A DNA stretch of 64,000 bases from Cubamyces lactineus (GCA_022376465.1 JACDTU010000015.1:972420-1036419), one strand, 5' to 3'; numbered from the stretch's first letter, positions 37,780-49,930 are shown. A program made the numbers and translations. Notes: generated from the letters alone by a model not told the origin.

Positions 37780-38795
37780 AGCACTTGACACGTGGCATCA
37801 TCGACGGTATCTCGGCACTTGTACATATTCAAAATGCCAAGTTGAAAATTAGGTCTCTCGATGTCCCTAGACAAGCTGTATGCTTTGCCATTTGCTGTAG
37901 CAGACATCTGGCATACTTGAGCGAATATGGAGCACGTCGGATACACGAGATCGCCCAGTAGATGAACGATTGGTTCGTTTTCGCGCCGTACTGGCCTTTC
38001 AGCATTGATATGCTTCGCGGATGGACGTAGTCTTCACGTTGTCACGCGGCAGGATAGAATGCGGCCATCAAGGCGAGGACTCACCCGCGATTGCTTCGAC
38101 TCTTCGATATACTGCACTTCGTCGACCATATGAGCTAACATAGTGTTAATGTCAATTATCGGAAAAACAGACCCCCCGGAGGAAAGGCTGCTTACAAGCG
38201 CGTTAGATGCACCGCGGGAACTCGTCGTTAATGCGGAACCGCGCAACGGAGTCGCTGGTAGCTACGCCGTGAAGAGAGACCGAGAAGCTGGGCCAGAGAG
38301 CGGAGCCGGGGAAGGAGTCGTACCTCGGTCGTGTTGCGAGGCTTGCGTTGAAGCTATACGTATATCGCAACCGGTGACACTTCGCCCGAACACGTATAGG
38401 CTGGTTGTAAGGAATAGCACGCCTAATAATACAGCCAGATTTCGCGTGTCGCACGCCGTATCTGTGTGAGCATCTGCGTTTGCTACAACTCGGACATGGC
38501 GGAGGTTGTCCGGGACCTCGACGCATGCTTCAGCAGGACGGCAAATCCGCGACGCTCAGAGTAGAAGAGCCCCAAAACGACGACATTAAATCACGAGCGG
38601 CGCGAATGATTACTCGGGTGACTCTGATGCCACCTCGGTGTATACGATACGGTGTTACAGTATGCAGCGTCGACGTGCGACGACAATCTCTATGGTAAGC
38701 CCTACAGTCCAAGACTGCATGTCAACAGGTGAGATCAAACATATTCGCGCAGCGCAAAGGTACGCACATGATCTAGCCCAAACCAAAAACTCGTC
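37780..38795. other. Intergenic, no gene recognised
   Basis: About 1.0 kb between the HET gene and the 3' end of the ABC1 kinase gene. Only short open frames without motifs; no RNA gene seen. Confidence 0.5.
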
Positions 38796-40894
38796 CTAGC
38801 CCTCAAACACGTTCTCCGGAATGTCCACCCCAAAGTTAGACTTTGCAAAACTCCTCATTGAGCGCTCGATCTCGTCCTCGAACCCGTCGCCGCGGGCCGC
38901 GGCGGCGCCCCAGAGCCAGCCGAACGTGCGCGAGGCCCACTGGCGTACCTTCGTCGCCCAGAAGACGAGGTCGAGCGAGAGCATGACGGCGCGGAAGACA
39001 GCGTGCTGCGCGAGCGAACGCACGCGTGCGGTGGGCGTGAGAGTGTGCGTGTGCGCGGTGGCGAGCGAGCGCGAGGCCCAGTAGCCTGTGATGCGGATCC
39101 GGTTCACAGGAGAGCCAAAGGCCTGGTTGTTTCCTATGTGGACATACGTCAGAGTGTACGTCGAGAAAATAGAAGGGCCGTGTACGAACCTTGCACGATA
39201 CTGCATTGTTTTGTCATGTCAGCACGTAGACTCACTTCGCATACGATGACACGCACCGCATGTTTCTCCCAATAAAGATGAGCTCCTTTGGCATGCGATC
39301 GGTATCGGTCAAGAAGCCCTTGAGCTTCTCCTTCATGACTACACCCCGCTCATAATCGTTCATGTTCTCAAAGTCGGGCAACCCGCCCTCTTGTTCCTTG
39401 AACCGCACAGGACGCATGAGCGTCGCGCTCGCAAACAGGTCCGGCATACCGATACCCCACTCCTCCGCGACGCCCTTGATGACGTTAAAGTCGAGGGTGA
39501 GGAGCCCCTGCCAGAGACGTGCGTACTGCATCTGGAACGTCTCTGGGAGCCGGACGTAGAGCCCATGGTCGAGAAGCACGAACTGCGCCTGGCCTTGCCG
39601 CTGCCGACGAGGATCGGGATGCGGGCGGACGATGATGTTGCCCGGGTGCGGGTCGCAGTGGACCCAGCCCCAGTCGAAGATCTGGGCGCTAAAGAGTTCA
39701 ATCATGGTCTTCATCACCCACTCTGCGCCTCCTCTGAGCCGTGGAAAGCGATCTGCGGTGGGATGCGGAAGTTGTGGTGTGGGGTCGAGGGTATCATCAT
39801 TCATGAGGCGGCCGATGCCGCGCTTGTCGCTGAGGCGGACGCCGTCGATCCACTCGGCGACCATGACCTTCTTAGTGGAGAGTTCAGGGAAGACCTTGGG
39901 GATGTAGACGCGGTCGGCGAGTCGTGGTTCGGAGGCGACGAAGTCGGCGGTGCGCTGAGCGTTCTTGGCCTCGAGCTCAAAATCTAACTCTCGGCGGAGG
40001 TGGTCCGTGATAAAATCTGCAAAGTGAACGTCGGAAATCGGTGGTGGTGGTCAGGCCTTCAGTTGTGGACGTACCGACGACAAAGTATACAGGCAGGTCA
40101 AAAAGGTAGTTTTCGTAAACCCACATGACGGCGCGGAAGGCGCCAAGGTCCCATTCGACCTGCTTACTGACGTCCGGTTTCTGAACTTTGACGGCGACCC
40201 AAAGGTCGCTGCCATCGTCGGTCTTTAGCTTTGCACGGTGAACCTGAGCTATGCTGGCGCTGGCGGCGGCTTGCTCTTCGAATATCTCAAAGACACCATC
40301 TGGGCCGGCCGGGGGACGACCGAACTCTTTACGGAAGACAGAATCAACGACGGAGTAGGGTACCTGGGGAGCGTCATCGAAGAGCTTGCTGAACTTTTCT
40401 TGCAAGGGTTTTGGGAGAAGAGCAGCGTTGTTTCCGATGGCCTGACCTAGGGACGGGGTAGTTGAGGTGAAGACGAGTAAGAGGGAGAAAGGGGGCGCGT
40501 ACCGATTTTGATGTAGAGGCCACCGTTTGATGTGAGGAGGTCGTAAACGCGCTGAGCGACGCGTTCCTGAAGGGCGGGGATGCCGTCCGCGTTTTCAGGT
40601 TTGAAGTTGAGTTTATAATCCAAAGCTATTGCCAAACACTAGGGATGACGGGTAAGGGCGAGGGAGATCTGAAGGCGGGTAGAAACGTACAGTCCAAAGC
40701 GTGTGGACGTTTCTGCCTATGGCGGAGGCATTATATTGACGATCCAAGGTATAACCGAGGCCGACACCGAGGAAGACATAAGCGGTGCGACGAGCGTATG
40801 TGGGGAGACGACCAGAAGGAGGATGAAGAGGATTACGGGAGTGGAAGAGTCGGGATAGAGGCCGCCATTGCGGGCGGAGGAAAGAGGAGAACAT
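38796..40894 (-). CDS. Mitochondrial ABC1/UbiB (ADCK)-family atypical kinase
   Basis: Starts at 40894 with MFSSFLRPQWRPLSRLFHSR, an Arg-rich mitochondrial presequence, followed by one membrane-like segment (TAYVFLGVGLGYTLD). The family KxGQ motif is formed across an intron: GGLYIKIG-QAIGNNAALLP. The Ala-rich loop ASASIAQVHRA, the lysine region WVAVKVQKP, and the metal-binding WVHCDPHPGNIIV plus LLDHGLYV are all present. The last exon ends FGVDIPENVFEG at 38796. Family members control coenzyme Q distribution and lipid homeostasis in mitochondria; the single membrane segment and overall order resemble Cqd2/Mcp2 or ADCK1 more than Coq8. About five exons. Confidence 0.88.
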
Positions 40895-41032
40895 GCAGCG
40901 AGCTCAGGGCGCCGAGGAGGACATGGCGGAGAGTGGAGAGGGCAACTTGCAGTACTAATAGTAATAGTATCAGTAGCACAGTACTATTGGCCGGCCCATG
41001 ACGCACTCCCTCGGCCCACCAGGAAAAAGCGA

Positions 41033-41118
41033 GGGCCCAACCGGGATTCGAACCCGGGATCCCTTGCAATCGGACTGCATCGCCCAAAGCAAGTATCTTA
41101 CCTCTAGACCATTGGGCC
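41033..41118 (-). tRNA. tRNA-Pro (UGG) with a 14-nt intron
   Basis: Minus-strand cloverleaf: acceptor GGCCCAA/TTGGGCC, anticodon stem CTTGC/GCAAG, loop TTTGGG then intron CGATGCAGTCCGAT, T arm CCGGG-TTCGAAT-CCCGG. The anticodon is TGG. The intron sits one base 3' of the anticodon, the canonical position. It lies between the divergent ABC1 kinase gene and the FunK1-like gene. Confidence 0.92.
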
Positions 41119-41239
41119 CTTGAAAGCATGCTTTGCTGCAGGGCTGTGTCATGGTTGCCTCTGGTCGTTTTGCAACGGGCTGGCGACTCTCACCCGCAGA
41201 ACGCTCTCTAGTCTTTCTTCAGGACAATAGACATGCAAT

Positions 41240-42243
41240 ATGTCACAGAAACGTCGCTTGAGCGACGCCTTGAACGAAGCTGGCTCCCACCGTCCAAGTA
41301 CACCCGAATCCCAACTCATTGCGGACGTAGTGGCTCTCTCGCTGCAAGCAAGCCCCGACAGTCAAGTCGGGTCGGAGGGCCCCGAAGTTTGTCACGTCCT
41401 CCAGGTGGCCAAAATCGAGCGGATGAAACGCCTCAGCTCTCTTCCCAGCGAGCACTTCATTCGCGGCTGGTTCCAGGTAGCGAGAGGTAGGCGACCTTTG
41501 CCTACGCGATGCGAGCATTCCTGATCAGGCATCTAGCTCATTATCACAACTGGCGGAACGGTGTCCAGCACCGAGCCATCAGCTTGGACAATCTCATGTG
41601 CCGCGGCGAAGATGGGGATCTCTTCTGCGCGGTCCTGAATGACTGGGACCTCGGTATCGATGCCAAAGACGCGAACTTGACACACACCGGCTTGGCAGTC
41701 ACAGGCACGGTACCGTTCATGGCCATCGACCTACTTACCCAGGAGGCGCTTGACGGCAAGGTCGCCGTTCTGTACCGTCACGACCTCGAGGCATTCATCT
41801 GGGTGCTTGTCTGGGCGGTATGCTGCTACGACAACGGAAAGATGGTCTATACTGTCCCGCGGGGTATCTACAACTGGGACGTGCGCAAACCGCTCGTATG
41901 CGGCGATCTGAAGCGTGGGTTCCTTGCACGCATCGAACCCATCGAGCCGGCTTCCGACGATTGGGGAGATGGAGCCGAGCTTGCCCGTCACCTGCTGGAC
42001 TATTTGACTGGCAAATATGCTCAGGCCATGGCCATCGCACCACGTCGACGTGCGCGGAAGCGAAGCTCCACTCCCTGGTACTCTCACCAGACCATGCCTC
42101 ACGAGCAGGAGGAGGATGATCCAGAGCGCGTCTGGAATGAATTCTGGACACATCTCGAAGAACTCAGAGATGAAGTACCTTGCGTAGCCGACTTCATGCC
42201 CAAGGACCTCGGCAAGGCTGGAGATACCGACGACAAGCAGTAG
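41240..42243 (+). CDS. FunK1-type kinase C-lobe protein with degenerate catalytic loop (pseudokinase)
   Basis: Two exons, 41240-41486 and 41537-42243 (intron 50 nt, GTAGGC...CATCTAG), giving 317 residues with the join FQVAR-AHYHNWRNGVQ. The catalytic-loop region reads HRAISLDNLM (His94-Arg95-Ala96), where active FunK1 kinases have HRDIS: the catalytic Asp is Ala. The Mg-binding equivalent is NDWDLG (residue ~117-122), and TGTVPFMAIDLL plus YRHDLEAFIWVLVW are standard FunK1 C-lobe motifs. The N-lobe with glycine loop and lysine is absent; the first ~75 residues are unrelated-looking. FunK1 kinases are usually 600-800 residues, so this is a short remnant or a specialised pseudokinase. A partial copy lies at 56728-57015. 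Confidence 0.75.
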
Positions 42244-42743
42244 ACCTGACGAGGAATGCGGTACGAGTACCGGGGGCGGCGGTGATGGAGTGGTGGAGTT
42301 TGTGGTACGTGTACAGTACTCGCAGGGTGCAAAGTGGGCTATACATGCAGTGCGTAAAGCTATGTCTGATATCCTCGGTGCACCTTGCGAAGGGCATACT
42401 GAGAATTCAACGCGTTCCATCTGTGAATGCAGCATGCAGCCCATGTCACAATGCCAGATAGAGGGAATTTTCGGGCAAGCGGCGGGCTGCGGCGGGCTGC
42501 AATGCACTGGGCGCCTGGGAGGCGGAGTGAAAATGCGATATCACCGGATGTGATGGCAATAAGGTAGGTGCTCATCTCTGCACGGTGCCACCTGGCTGCA
42601 GAGGAAGGGGATATGGCAGAGGTAGAAGGCAGAGAAGGGGCACTAAAGGCCTGATCAAGGATGCAACCATCCTCAATAAAGACAGTACACGTTGTGATAC
42701 AAGTATGAGAAGCACTGACAACACGTAGGAACTCGAGACCTTA
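42244..42743. other. Intergenic between convergent genes
   Basis: 500 nt shared 3' region of the FunK1-like gene and CLF1. No gene seen; a short duplicated GGGCTGCGGC word occurs near 42482-42500. Confidence 0.4.
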
Positions 42744-45523
42744 TCACTCATCTCCATCTGAACTCGCGACGTCGTCGTCGATTTGAGCCCGCGCACCGTC
42801 TGAGCTCCCCTGGCCAGATCCGCCCGAGCCAGATGGCTGCACGTTGGGATTCGAGACGGCAGCTGCAAACCCTGATAGAGCCGTCGCTGACGCACCGCCG
42901 CTCTTTGCTTGGGATGCTTTCCAAGCGTGCGCCATTTGGAGGAACTTGAAGGTAGTCGGGTTGGATTCGCGCTCGTCATCAGCAAAGACGATGTCCCAAT
43001 CTATAAGATGTGCCGGATGAGTGTAAATGAGCAAATGATCAAAACATGTACGTACCCTCTACCGTCTGGCCTGTCTCCTTGTCGACGATGCGTCGCTTGC
43101 TCGTGATGGGCATCATGCCCTGAACTTTGACGACATCTTCTGCCGTACCATACTTTTCCTCAAACGCCTTCCAGATCTCTAAGAGGACGACACGCTAGAT
43201 GGGCGGTGAGTGACTGCTTAGTAGATGAACCATGATCAACAGTTTACCTCATGCTTGAGGCCCTTGCTCTTCAGGTCCTTGTAGGCCCGCTCGAAGACTT
43301 GTCTTGCACGTACAGGGTCTCCATCGACCATCGGGATCTCCGCTTCTTCGTCGTCCTCGGCCTCTTCGCGCACAGCGCGCGAGGCAGGAATTGGCTCCGC
43401 TTCAAACGTGGCGTATGAGATCCATACCTTGACGTGTCCGCTGATCTTGATGAGGCGTTCGTACAGAGCGCGCACCTTGTCGCGCTCGCCTTCCTCCGTC
43501 TCAAAGTCGATGTACGCCTTCCAAAGCAACTCGGGCATGGAAAGCGCCGATTGCGAGACGCCGAGTTCGTAGATCGCGCGGACGCGCGCAAGATCTTCGA
43601 GCTGGGTTTCAAGCTCGGCGTACTTGATCCATGCCGCTGAGTTGGTCGGGTCCCACTGAAGATAAATGAGCCACAATAAGAATGCAGAGGCAATATCGAC
43701 GTACCTCGATATACTTTTCATACAGTGTGCGGACTCGGTCAAACTCACGTAGCTGTAGATGATTATTAGCGTACATCCACAACCGCGAGTCAGCCTACTT
43801 ACATCGAACTCAAGTTGGATGTACCCTTTGAAGAGGGCCTCCTTTGGACACATGCCGATGGCCGTACCAAGAATCTTGCGCGCCGCCGTGAGGTTCAATC
43901 GCCGTACCTCAAATCTTGCGAACATGATCCACAACTTCGCGAACGTAAATTGCTTATGGGGGACGACCCGAATTGCGGTCTCGTATATCTGTCGAGCACG
44001 CTCGAAGTCCTGTGACGACATCAATATACAAAAACAGATATGGGAAACAGAAGCATATACCTTGGTTTCGATCTCCTCGAACAATGCGTAGTAAAGCCAT
44101 AAGAATATGTAGCGCCGCCAGTGTCGCTTCTCTCCTCCGGGTGGTACTTGTGCTACCGCGCGCTCATAGACCTCGCGCACGCGATTAGTAGCGCGCTCCT
44201 CTTCTTCTCCTGTCGCACCCTCATCTCGCAGATCGCGCAGGGCCCCTTCTTCGAGACGAGCGTAGTCGAACCAAACGTCGTAATTTCGCCCGTCATGAGC
44301 GACCTCTTCCTCATATTGTATTCGGCGCTTCCCTAGCACTGTTGACTCGAGCGTCGAGCGAGTCCCGTGCTGCTTCTCAAATTTGGTGTATGCAGCGTAG
44401 AGCGCCGCGGATTTTGAGCGTGGTAGTCGGGAAAGCGCGAACTGCAACAACAAATGGTACACAAGGATTGCATGTTGACGGACACTCCAGAAACGTACCT
44501 TGTATATGACCCGGGCGCGCTCGTACTCCTTGAGACGCGTCTCCATTTTGGCGAAGGCAGTGAAAACCGCCTGAGCCTTCTCTATCTGCTCCTCGTCGTC
44601 GCCGAAGAATTCCAGTGCCGTCTGGAAGACTTCGCGAGCCTTGTCCAGCTTACCACGCTCCTCCTCGAACTTGCCCCACTTTACCCATACACGGGGCTCC
44701 GGGCGAACCGCGACCCAGCGCTCGTAGATTGCGCTCGCACGGTCTAGCTCGTTGTAGCGCTGCTCGAGCTTGATGTACGCCTGCCACGCCTTGTCATCGG
44801 GCTCCCATTGCATCCAGCGCTCGAACACCTGCCGTGCACCGGGGACGTTACCGAGGAGCTCTTCGAGGTATACATATTTGTACCAGAGCTGGTCGACGCG
44901 AGGGAGGAGAGTGACGGCGCGGTCAAACAGGTTGCGTGCATGCTGGACGTTTCGGCCCTTGAGCTCCATCTCTGTGTAGGAGAGCCATAGTTGGACGCTG
45001 CGGGGGTCGACATCGAGGGCGCGCTCAAAGACGGAACGAGCACGAGCGTATTCTCCTTGGCTCGCCTGGACCGAAGGGTTGAATACGCGAAGAGACTCTT
45101 ATAATGCAGATGGTACATACCTCCCAATTGGCGTATTGCAGCCATTCTTTTCTGAAGGAACGTCGGACTCGGCGCAGAACATGAAAGAGCAAGAAACGTA
45201 CATGCTCGATCTGGTCTGCCTGATGCGCTTCTCAAACTCCTCCCTCTTGCGGCCACGGTACTCGTGAAGCTCCTCAAAGTCCTCGACGCGCTGCTTGGGG
45301 GCACGAAATTGCGACTCTTGTCGCTCTTGAGCCTACAAAAGAGGGTTCAGCATCTTTCCCTGGGAAAGATACGCGATTTGCCAAGTACACACATCACGCA
45401 GGAGCTGCTCTGCAGTGATTTGGACCGCAGCGGGAGCCCGGTTCTTGATTCTATGCAGAAGGTGAGCAGAGTGAAAGGTGGGACAAGACATATGCAGCAC
45501 CTTGGCGCTCTTCCGTCCTGCAT
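42744..45523 (-). CDS. CLF1: Pre-mRNA splicing factor Clf1 / Crooked neck (HAT-repeat protein)
   Basis: The start is in a small first exon at 45523: MQDGRAPR joined over a short intron to [19 protein letters not shown], then [12 protein letters not shown]. This is the conserved Clf1 N-terminus. HAT repeats run through the whole protein, for example [60 protein letters not shown] and [20 protein letters not shown]. The last exon has the conserved [11 protein letters not shown] and an acidic tail ending at 42744. Clf1 is a scaffold of the Prp19-associated complex in the spliceosome. Around ten introns. It is divergent from RAD6 with only ~245 nt between start codons. Confidence 0.93.
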
Positions 45524-45715
45524 GTTCAGGCAGAGAATACGCAGAAGCTGAGCAGAACAAGGAGGATCGTTGTGGTGGCCGTGGCCGTCGTCGTCGAGGT
45601 CGAGGTCTGGGACGAACGAGTACGTCCAGCAAGCGCCCAACCACTTGGGCATGAGCGCTCACCGCATTGAGCGGATTGTCTGAGTAAATGAGCGCCCATC
45701 CTCACTTTGCCCTCA

Positions 45716-45745
45716 ACCACCACCACCACCACCACCACCACCACC
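45716..45745. repeat. (CAC)n / (CCA)n microsatellite, about 10 units
   Basis: A pure CCA/CAC triplet run ends about 25 nt before the RAD6 ATG, in the short bidirectional promoter between CLF1 and RAD6. On the other strand it would read as poly-Val in a spurious frame. Confidence 0.9.
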
Positions 45746-45768
45746 CTCGTTCTGTACACTTTACCGCT

Positions 45769-46404
45769 ATGGTACGTCGTCTTCTTCATCGGCGGACTTG
45801 GCGATGTTAACACTGCCCACAGTCTACCAACTGCCGTCGCCGTCTCATCCGCGACTTCAAGCGGCTCTCGACTGACCCTCCGGGTGGGATCTCTGGCAGC
45901 CCGTGCCCAGACAACATCATGCTCTGGAATGCGGTCATCTTTGGTCCAGGTATGCAGCTCCGTTGAGCTTACCCACTGACAAACAACTCGATCTGACTTG
46001 TTGTGGCAGCGGACACGCCGTTTGAAGATGGGACGTTCAAACTCCTGCTGACATTCGATGAATCGTATCCCAACAAGCCCCCAACAGTCAAGTTCTTGTC
46101 GCGGATGTTCCACCCGAACGTGTACGCAAACGGGGAGCTCTGCTTGGACATCCTGCAGAATCGGTGGTCACCGACGTACGACGTTGCCGCTATCCTGACC
46201 TCGATCCAATCCCTCCTGCACGACCCAAACCCGAACAGCCCCGCGAACGCAGAGGCTGCACAGCTCTACCGGGAAAACATGAAGGAATACGTGCGGAGGG
46301 TTCGAGCGACAGTGGAGGAGAGCTGGCTAGACCCAGACGAGCATGAGGCGATGCGGAAGGAAGACGCTGCAGCGGCTTCCGAACCAGTATCGTCGGAGGC
46401 ATAG
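45769..46404 (+). CDS. RAD6: Ubiquitin-conjugating enzyme E2, Rad6/Ubc2
   Basis: Exons 45769-45771 (the ATG alone), 45823-45949 and 46010-46404. The protein reads [43 protein letters not shown] and [20 protein letters not shown]. The active-site Cys is in [15 protein letters not shown] and [23 protein letters not shown] follows; these are near-invariant Rad6 sequences. The C-terminal extension past the helix is acidic ([19 protein letters not shown]). Role: E2 for Bre1-dependent H2B ubiquitination and Rad18-dependent PCNA ubiquitination. The first coding exon of just three bases is the one notable feature; it is supported by GTACGT and CCCACAG splice signals. Confidence 0.95.
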
Positions 46405-46653
46405 ACGAGTACGGTTCTCGGATCTGGCGGAGGAGGCGTCGTGCGGCCGTGGCAGCGAGCACGGTACGTGTATTGCGAGTGCGAGCGTTGATTGGATTGG
46501 GTTCGATGAGACGATACGACTTGTCTGGGTATGATTGGTATGGTATGGTATGTACATTGGATGTAATATGTCAAGCCTTTTCGTCTGGCACACCAGTCGT
46601 AGTCTGCGACACATGTATCTATAAGTATTCTGTTTCCACCGATATCTGTGCGC

Positions 46654-46686
<33 letters not shown>
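46654..46686. repeat. (GAGGAC)n hexanucleotide repeat, about 5 units
   Basis: Five tandem GAGGAC units lie between the RAD6 stop and the DGK1 start, about 150 nt upstream of the DGK1 ATG. Confidence 0.85.
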
Positions 46687-46687
<1 letters not shown>

Positions 46688-46832
46688 TGAGCGGTCGTGT
46701 GCCGACTTGGGCGCTTGTGGCCGAGGGAACAACGTGGCTCTCGGCCCAGCTCTTTCTCTTCCAACCATCTCTCCTCATCGTCCTCCCCGTCGTCCTCGAC
46801 ATCTCCCTCGTCTTCCTCGCCCGCAACGCGGC

Positions 46833-48228
46833 ATGATGAGCATTCCTGCCAACGACGCATTTACGCTTGGACTCCAGCACGACCCTGCCGCTGCCCGCAT
46901 AGGCCTTCGCTCCTCCACCAAAATCCCGTTTGTCTCCAGTCCCAAAGCTCGCTCTTCCTCCGCTTCCTCCACCATCTCCTCCAGGCACTCCTCTGCTCGA
47001 CAAATGAGTGTCGAGCGACAGCCACCCTCATCGGCGTACTCCAATGGCAATGCTAACGGCAGCGTCAGTCGCTCACCAGTCCGCCAGAGGAAGAGGCCAT
47101 CGTCCTCCGCTACTCACGCCCCTTCCCCTTCATCCGATTCATCGACATCTGTGAAGCAGAGCAAGCCTTCACGGCCTCCAGTAGACTGGGAGATTCCTCG
47201 AAAGACCCTACATTCCTCTATTGGTACGTTCTGCATCTCTAACCCGTTCCTGAACGTGGATCCACTGACGTCTTGCTCCTCAGGCTTCCTCACTTTGTAC
47301 CTCTACGCCTCCAACGGTAACCCTCGTACAGTCGTGTATGTTCTCAGTGCCGCACTTGCCTTCATTATCCCCTGCGACATCCTCCGTTTCCGCTCGGCGC
47401 GGTTCGAAAAGCTGTTCGAACGCTGTGTAGGCTTCTTGATGCGTGAAAGCGAAAAGGTACGCGCCCTGTATACCCCCTTGTTAACCATAGTCTTGATCAT
47501 ATCCCTTCACACCCAGAAAACCACAAACGGCGTCATTTGGTACATTATTGGAGTCATCTTCGTACTCTCTGTATACCCGCTTGATATCGCTACCGTAGCC
47601 ATCCTCATGTACGTTGCATCTCAGATCAGTGTCCTTCGAATTGTTGCTCACGTACTGTCCTCAGCCTCTCATGGGCCGACACTGCCGCCTCGACTGTTGG
47701 ACGTCTCCTTGGGCCGTACACTGCTCCTCTGCCGCGTTCAATCCCCCTCATCCCCTTCGTGCCATTCCTTCGCTTGCCTCTTGCGCCTCGCAAGTCTCTC
47801 GCCGGCTTTATCGCTGGCTCTGTCACTGGCGCAGCGATCGTTCTGGGCTTCTGGGGATACTTCTACCCGGTGCGCGACGCACAGCTCGACTTCCACCTTC
47901 CCGCAGGCTTCATCGAAGCTGCGCAGGACAAGCTCCCTACTCAGGTTGCCGAAGTCGTGAAGCAAGGCGTGGAATTCGTTCAAGGATTGGACTTACCTAT
48001 TGGACGTTGGGTTGGACTTGGCACGCTTGGTACCGTGTGTGGCCTGATCTCGGGCACCGCGGAAGCGCTTGGTGTGTAATCATCCTAGTGGCCAAGCTTG
48101 TGAGCGAAGTAGCTAATCTACGTGCAGATCTTGGGTCTCTGGACGACAATCTGACCCTGCCGATTATCTCAGGTGGTTGTATATGGGGCTTCTTCAAGGT
48201 CCTAGAATACTTCACCGGCTCGTCATAG
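46833..48228 (+). CDS. DGK1: CTP-dependent diacylglycerol kinase Dgk1
   Basis: Starts MMSIPANDAFTLGLQHD (ATG 46833, or 46836). A Ser-rich basic disordered N-terminus (~120 residues) leads to the membrane part: VDWEIPRKTLHSSI-GFLTLYLY, RTVVYVLSAALAFIIPCDIL, FEKLFERCVGFLMRESEK, NGVIWYIIGVIFVLSVYPLD. After the next introns comes LSWADTAASTVGRLLG, the Dgk1 signature, then GFIAGSVTGAAIVLGFWGYF and the last segment ISGGCIWGFFKVLEYFTGSS. About five exons. The enzyme converts diacylglycerol to phosphatidate in the ER/nuclear membrane, opposing Pah1. It appears complete. Confidence 0.9.
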
Positions 48229-49140
48229 GTCCTGTTAATATTGCACATTAACCCACTCGATCGGCGACACCACTTCCCGGACCATTCCTCCCCATTATGA
48301 CGATTCACACATGTTTGATTTTCTTCTACTCCAAGAACGGCCACACGCGTATTAGAACTACTGTAGTCCTTCCGTTCCTCATTCCTCCCTGTGATGCGCG
48401 AGTGACGCATTGATCCTACTTCCTCCTACGAGTACGGTAGTATTTCATGACCGGCATAGATCTTACACGATGACGAAGACGACAGCGACGTCGGGTGCGC
48501 TGCTGCTACGAAGCTATATAGTTACGATATCCCCTATCCCCCTTGTATTGAGCTTGCCATTGTGTGCGCGATTTTTCTGTGATAGTTATCAAGTACGGTT
48601 CTGCCGTTTTGCTCATGTTGTGTGCATGCATGCAAGCCCTTCGGCGGTCTTCAGGCAGTCGTTGTGCTATTGGTACCCGTTCATTGTTGCATGCGATGGC
48701 GTAGTCGAGGACGAGGCCGGAATTCAAGAGAATACATACGCAGGCGTCCACAGCGAAGGTTGGCTACATAGAGTTCGTCCTCGTTCAGAGTACTATGCTA
48801 CGAAAGTAAACATCACCTGTGGCCATGGCAGAATGTACCACATCGATACACGCGAAACAATCTCCGAGTGCCAAAATCTACGGTCTACGGGTAAGTCATG
48901 CCCTCCATACTGACCACCTGGTGGAGCGACGTCCTTACAACAGGGCGCCAGTTTTCATAGACTAGCTAGCACTGCTCAAAAGGAAAAAGCAGGGCAGGGG
49001 CTGCCGCTCGAGAAAACTGGCCGTGGATCTATGACTGAGTACTCACATTTTCCACCTCCCGGAAACTCCAACCTTACCGCACAACGGCTTACTCGAACCA
49101 TCGGGAGTGAATTCAGCAGCATCCGAGTCGGTGAGCTACA
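48229..49140. other. Intergenic, no gene recognised
   Basis: About 0.9 kb downstream of DGK1. A plus-strand open frame of 167 codons (48410-48913) has no motif and irregular codon use; I see no support for it as a gene. Confidence 0.45.
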
Positions 49141-49143
49141 CTC

Positions 49144-49640
49144 GACCGCCATCCCGACGATGACGTTGTTGGGGTGGATATTGAGCCGGGTAAATACGAT
49201 CGGAAGCAACGAGTCGAAGACGATGTGCTCAGAGTCGGGAGGGAACTTGGCGAACTACCGGTTCACGTCGAGCTTGTGCATGAACCGTACCGTGAGTTCG
49301 TCGTACGACGGGAATGGCTCACCACCCTAACGGAGTCAGAAGCTCACGACGACTCCTACAGAGACACCGCGGCACATAGCACGGCGTCTGTAGCTCTTTA
49401 GCAACGGGTACAGGGGATTTCGCACCTCCCAAGGTGTACGGAGGCTGGACGCGTCGCAGCTAGCGAATGCAGCCGCGAATCTCACAGATGACGCGGACAC
49501 GCTGCTAGAAGCCGAGATCTGGCCAGCATTGGTCGCCGAGGGTCCTTGCTGGTATATGGTCCGATCTCTGGCGTTCAAGATGGCTGAAGAAACCGCAGAT
49601 GTCAGGAACGGGGATGTATGTCAGCTCGCTATGATTACAA
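49144..49640 (+). pseudogene. Possible hypothetical gene or gene remnant
   Basis: Two plus-strand stretches look protein-like but lie in different frames. Around 49160-49380 one reads VDIEPGKYDRKQRVEDDVLR and LPVHVELVHEPYREFVVRRE. Around 49415-49615 another reads FRTSQGVRRLDASQLANAAA and WYMVRSLAFKMAEETADVRN. They could be exons joined by an intron near 49380-49415, or pieces of a decayed gene. I recognise no domain. No convincing start or end is visible. Confidence 0.3.
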
Positions 49641-49930
49641 GTCCCATAGCCAGGAGCTCAGGGTCCTTCAACGACCCGGCCCCCGTGACTGCCTTTATGG
49701 TGATGCGGCGGGGCAGGTGATGCCCTCAAGTGCTAGGTGGATTACAGCAAAGCGCAGCGTTCTTGGCCAGTTTCAGCCTTCTCAACTACTCTTTCGGTCA
49801 GCTAAGCAGCGTGAGATGCTCGGAAATGCACGTACTGAGCAGGGGGTTGATGTGCCTCGCAGACACGCAGACTCAACACAGGCGCGGGTACATAGTCCAG
49901 GTGGTGTCAAACTGCTTTGGCTATATTCAG

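Noticed and set aside
41033..41118. tRNA-Gly or Trp reading of the Pro tRNA (loop TTTGGGC)
   Set aside because: With the CTTGC/GCAAG stem the three anticodon bases are TGG and the intron follows position 37, which gives proline.
45526..46113. 195-codon minus-strand frame with a poly-Val run
   Set aside because: Antisense of RAD6 and the CCA microsatellite; RAD6 on the other strand is unmistakable.
48410..48913. 167-codon plus-strand frame downstream of DGK1
   Set aside because: Amino-acid composition is irregular (Cys/Tyr/His scattered), with no domain or splice context.
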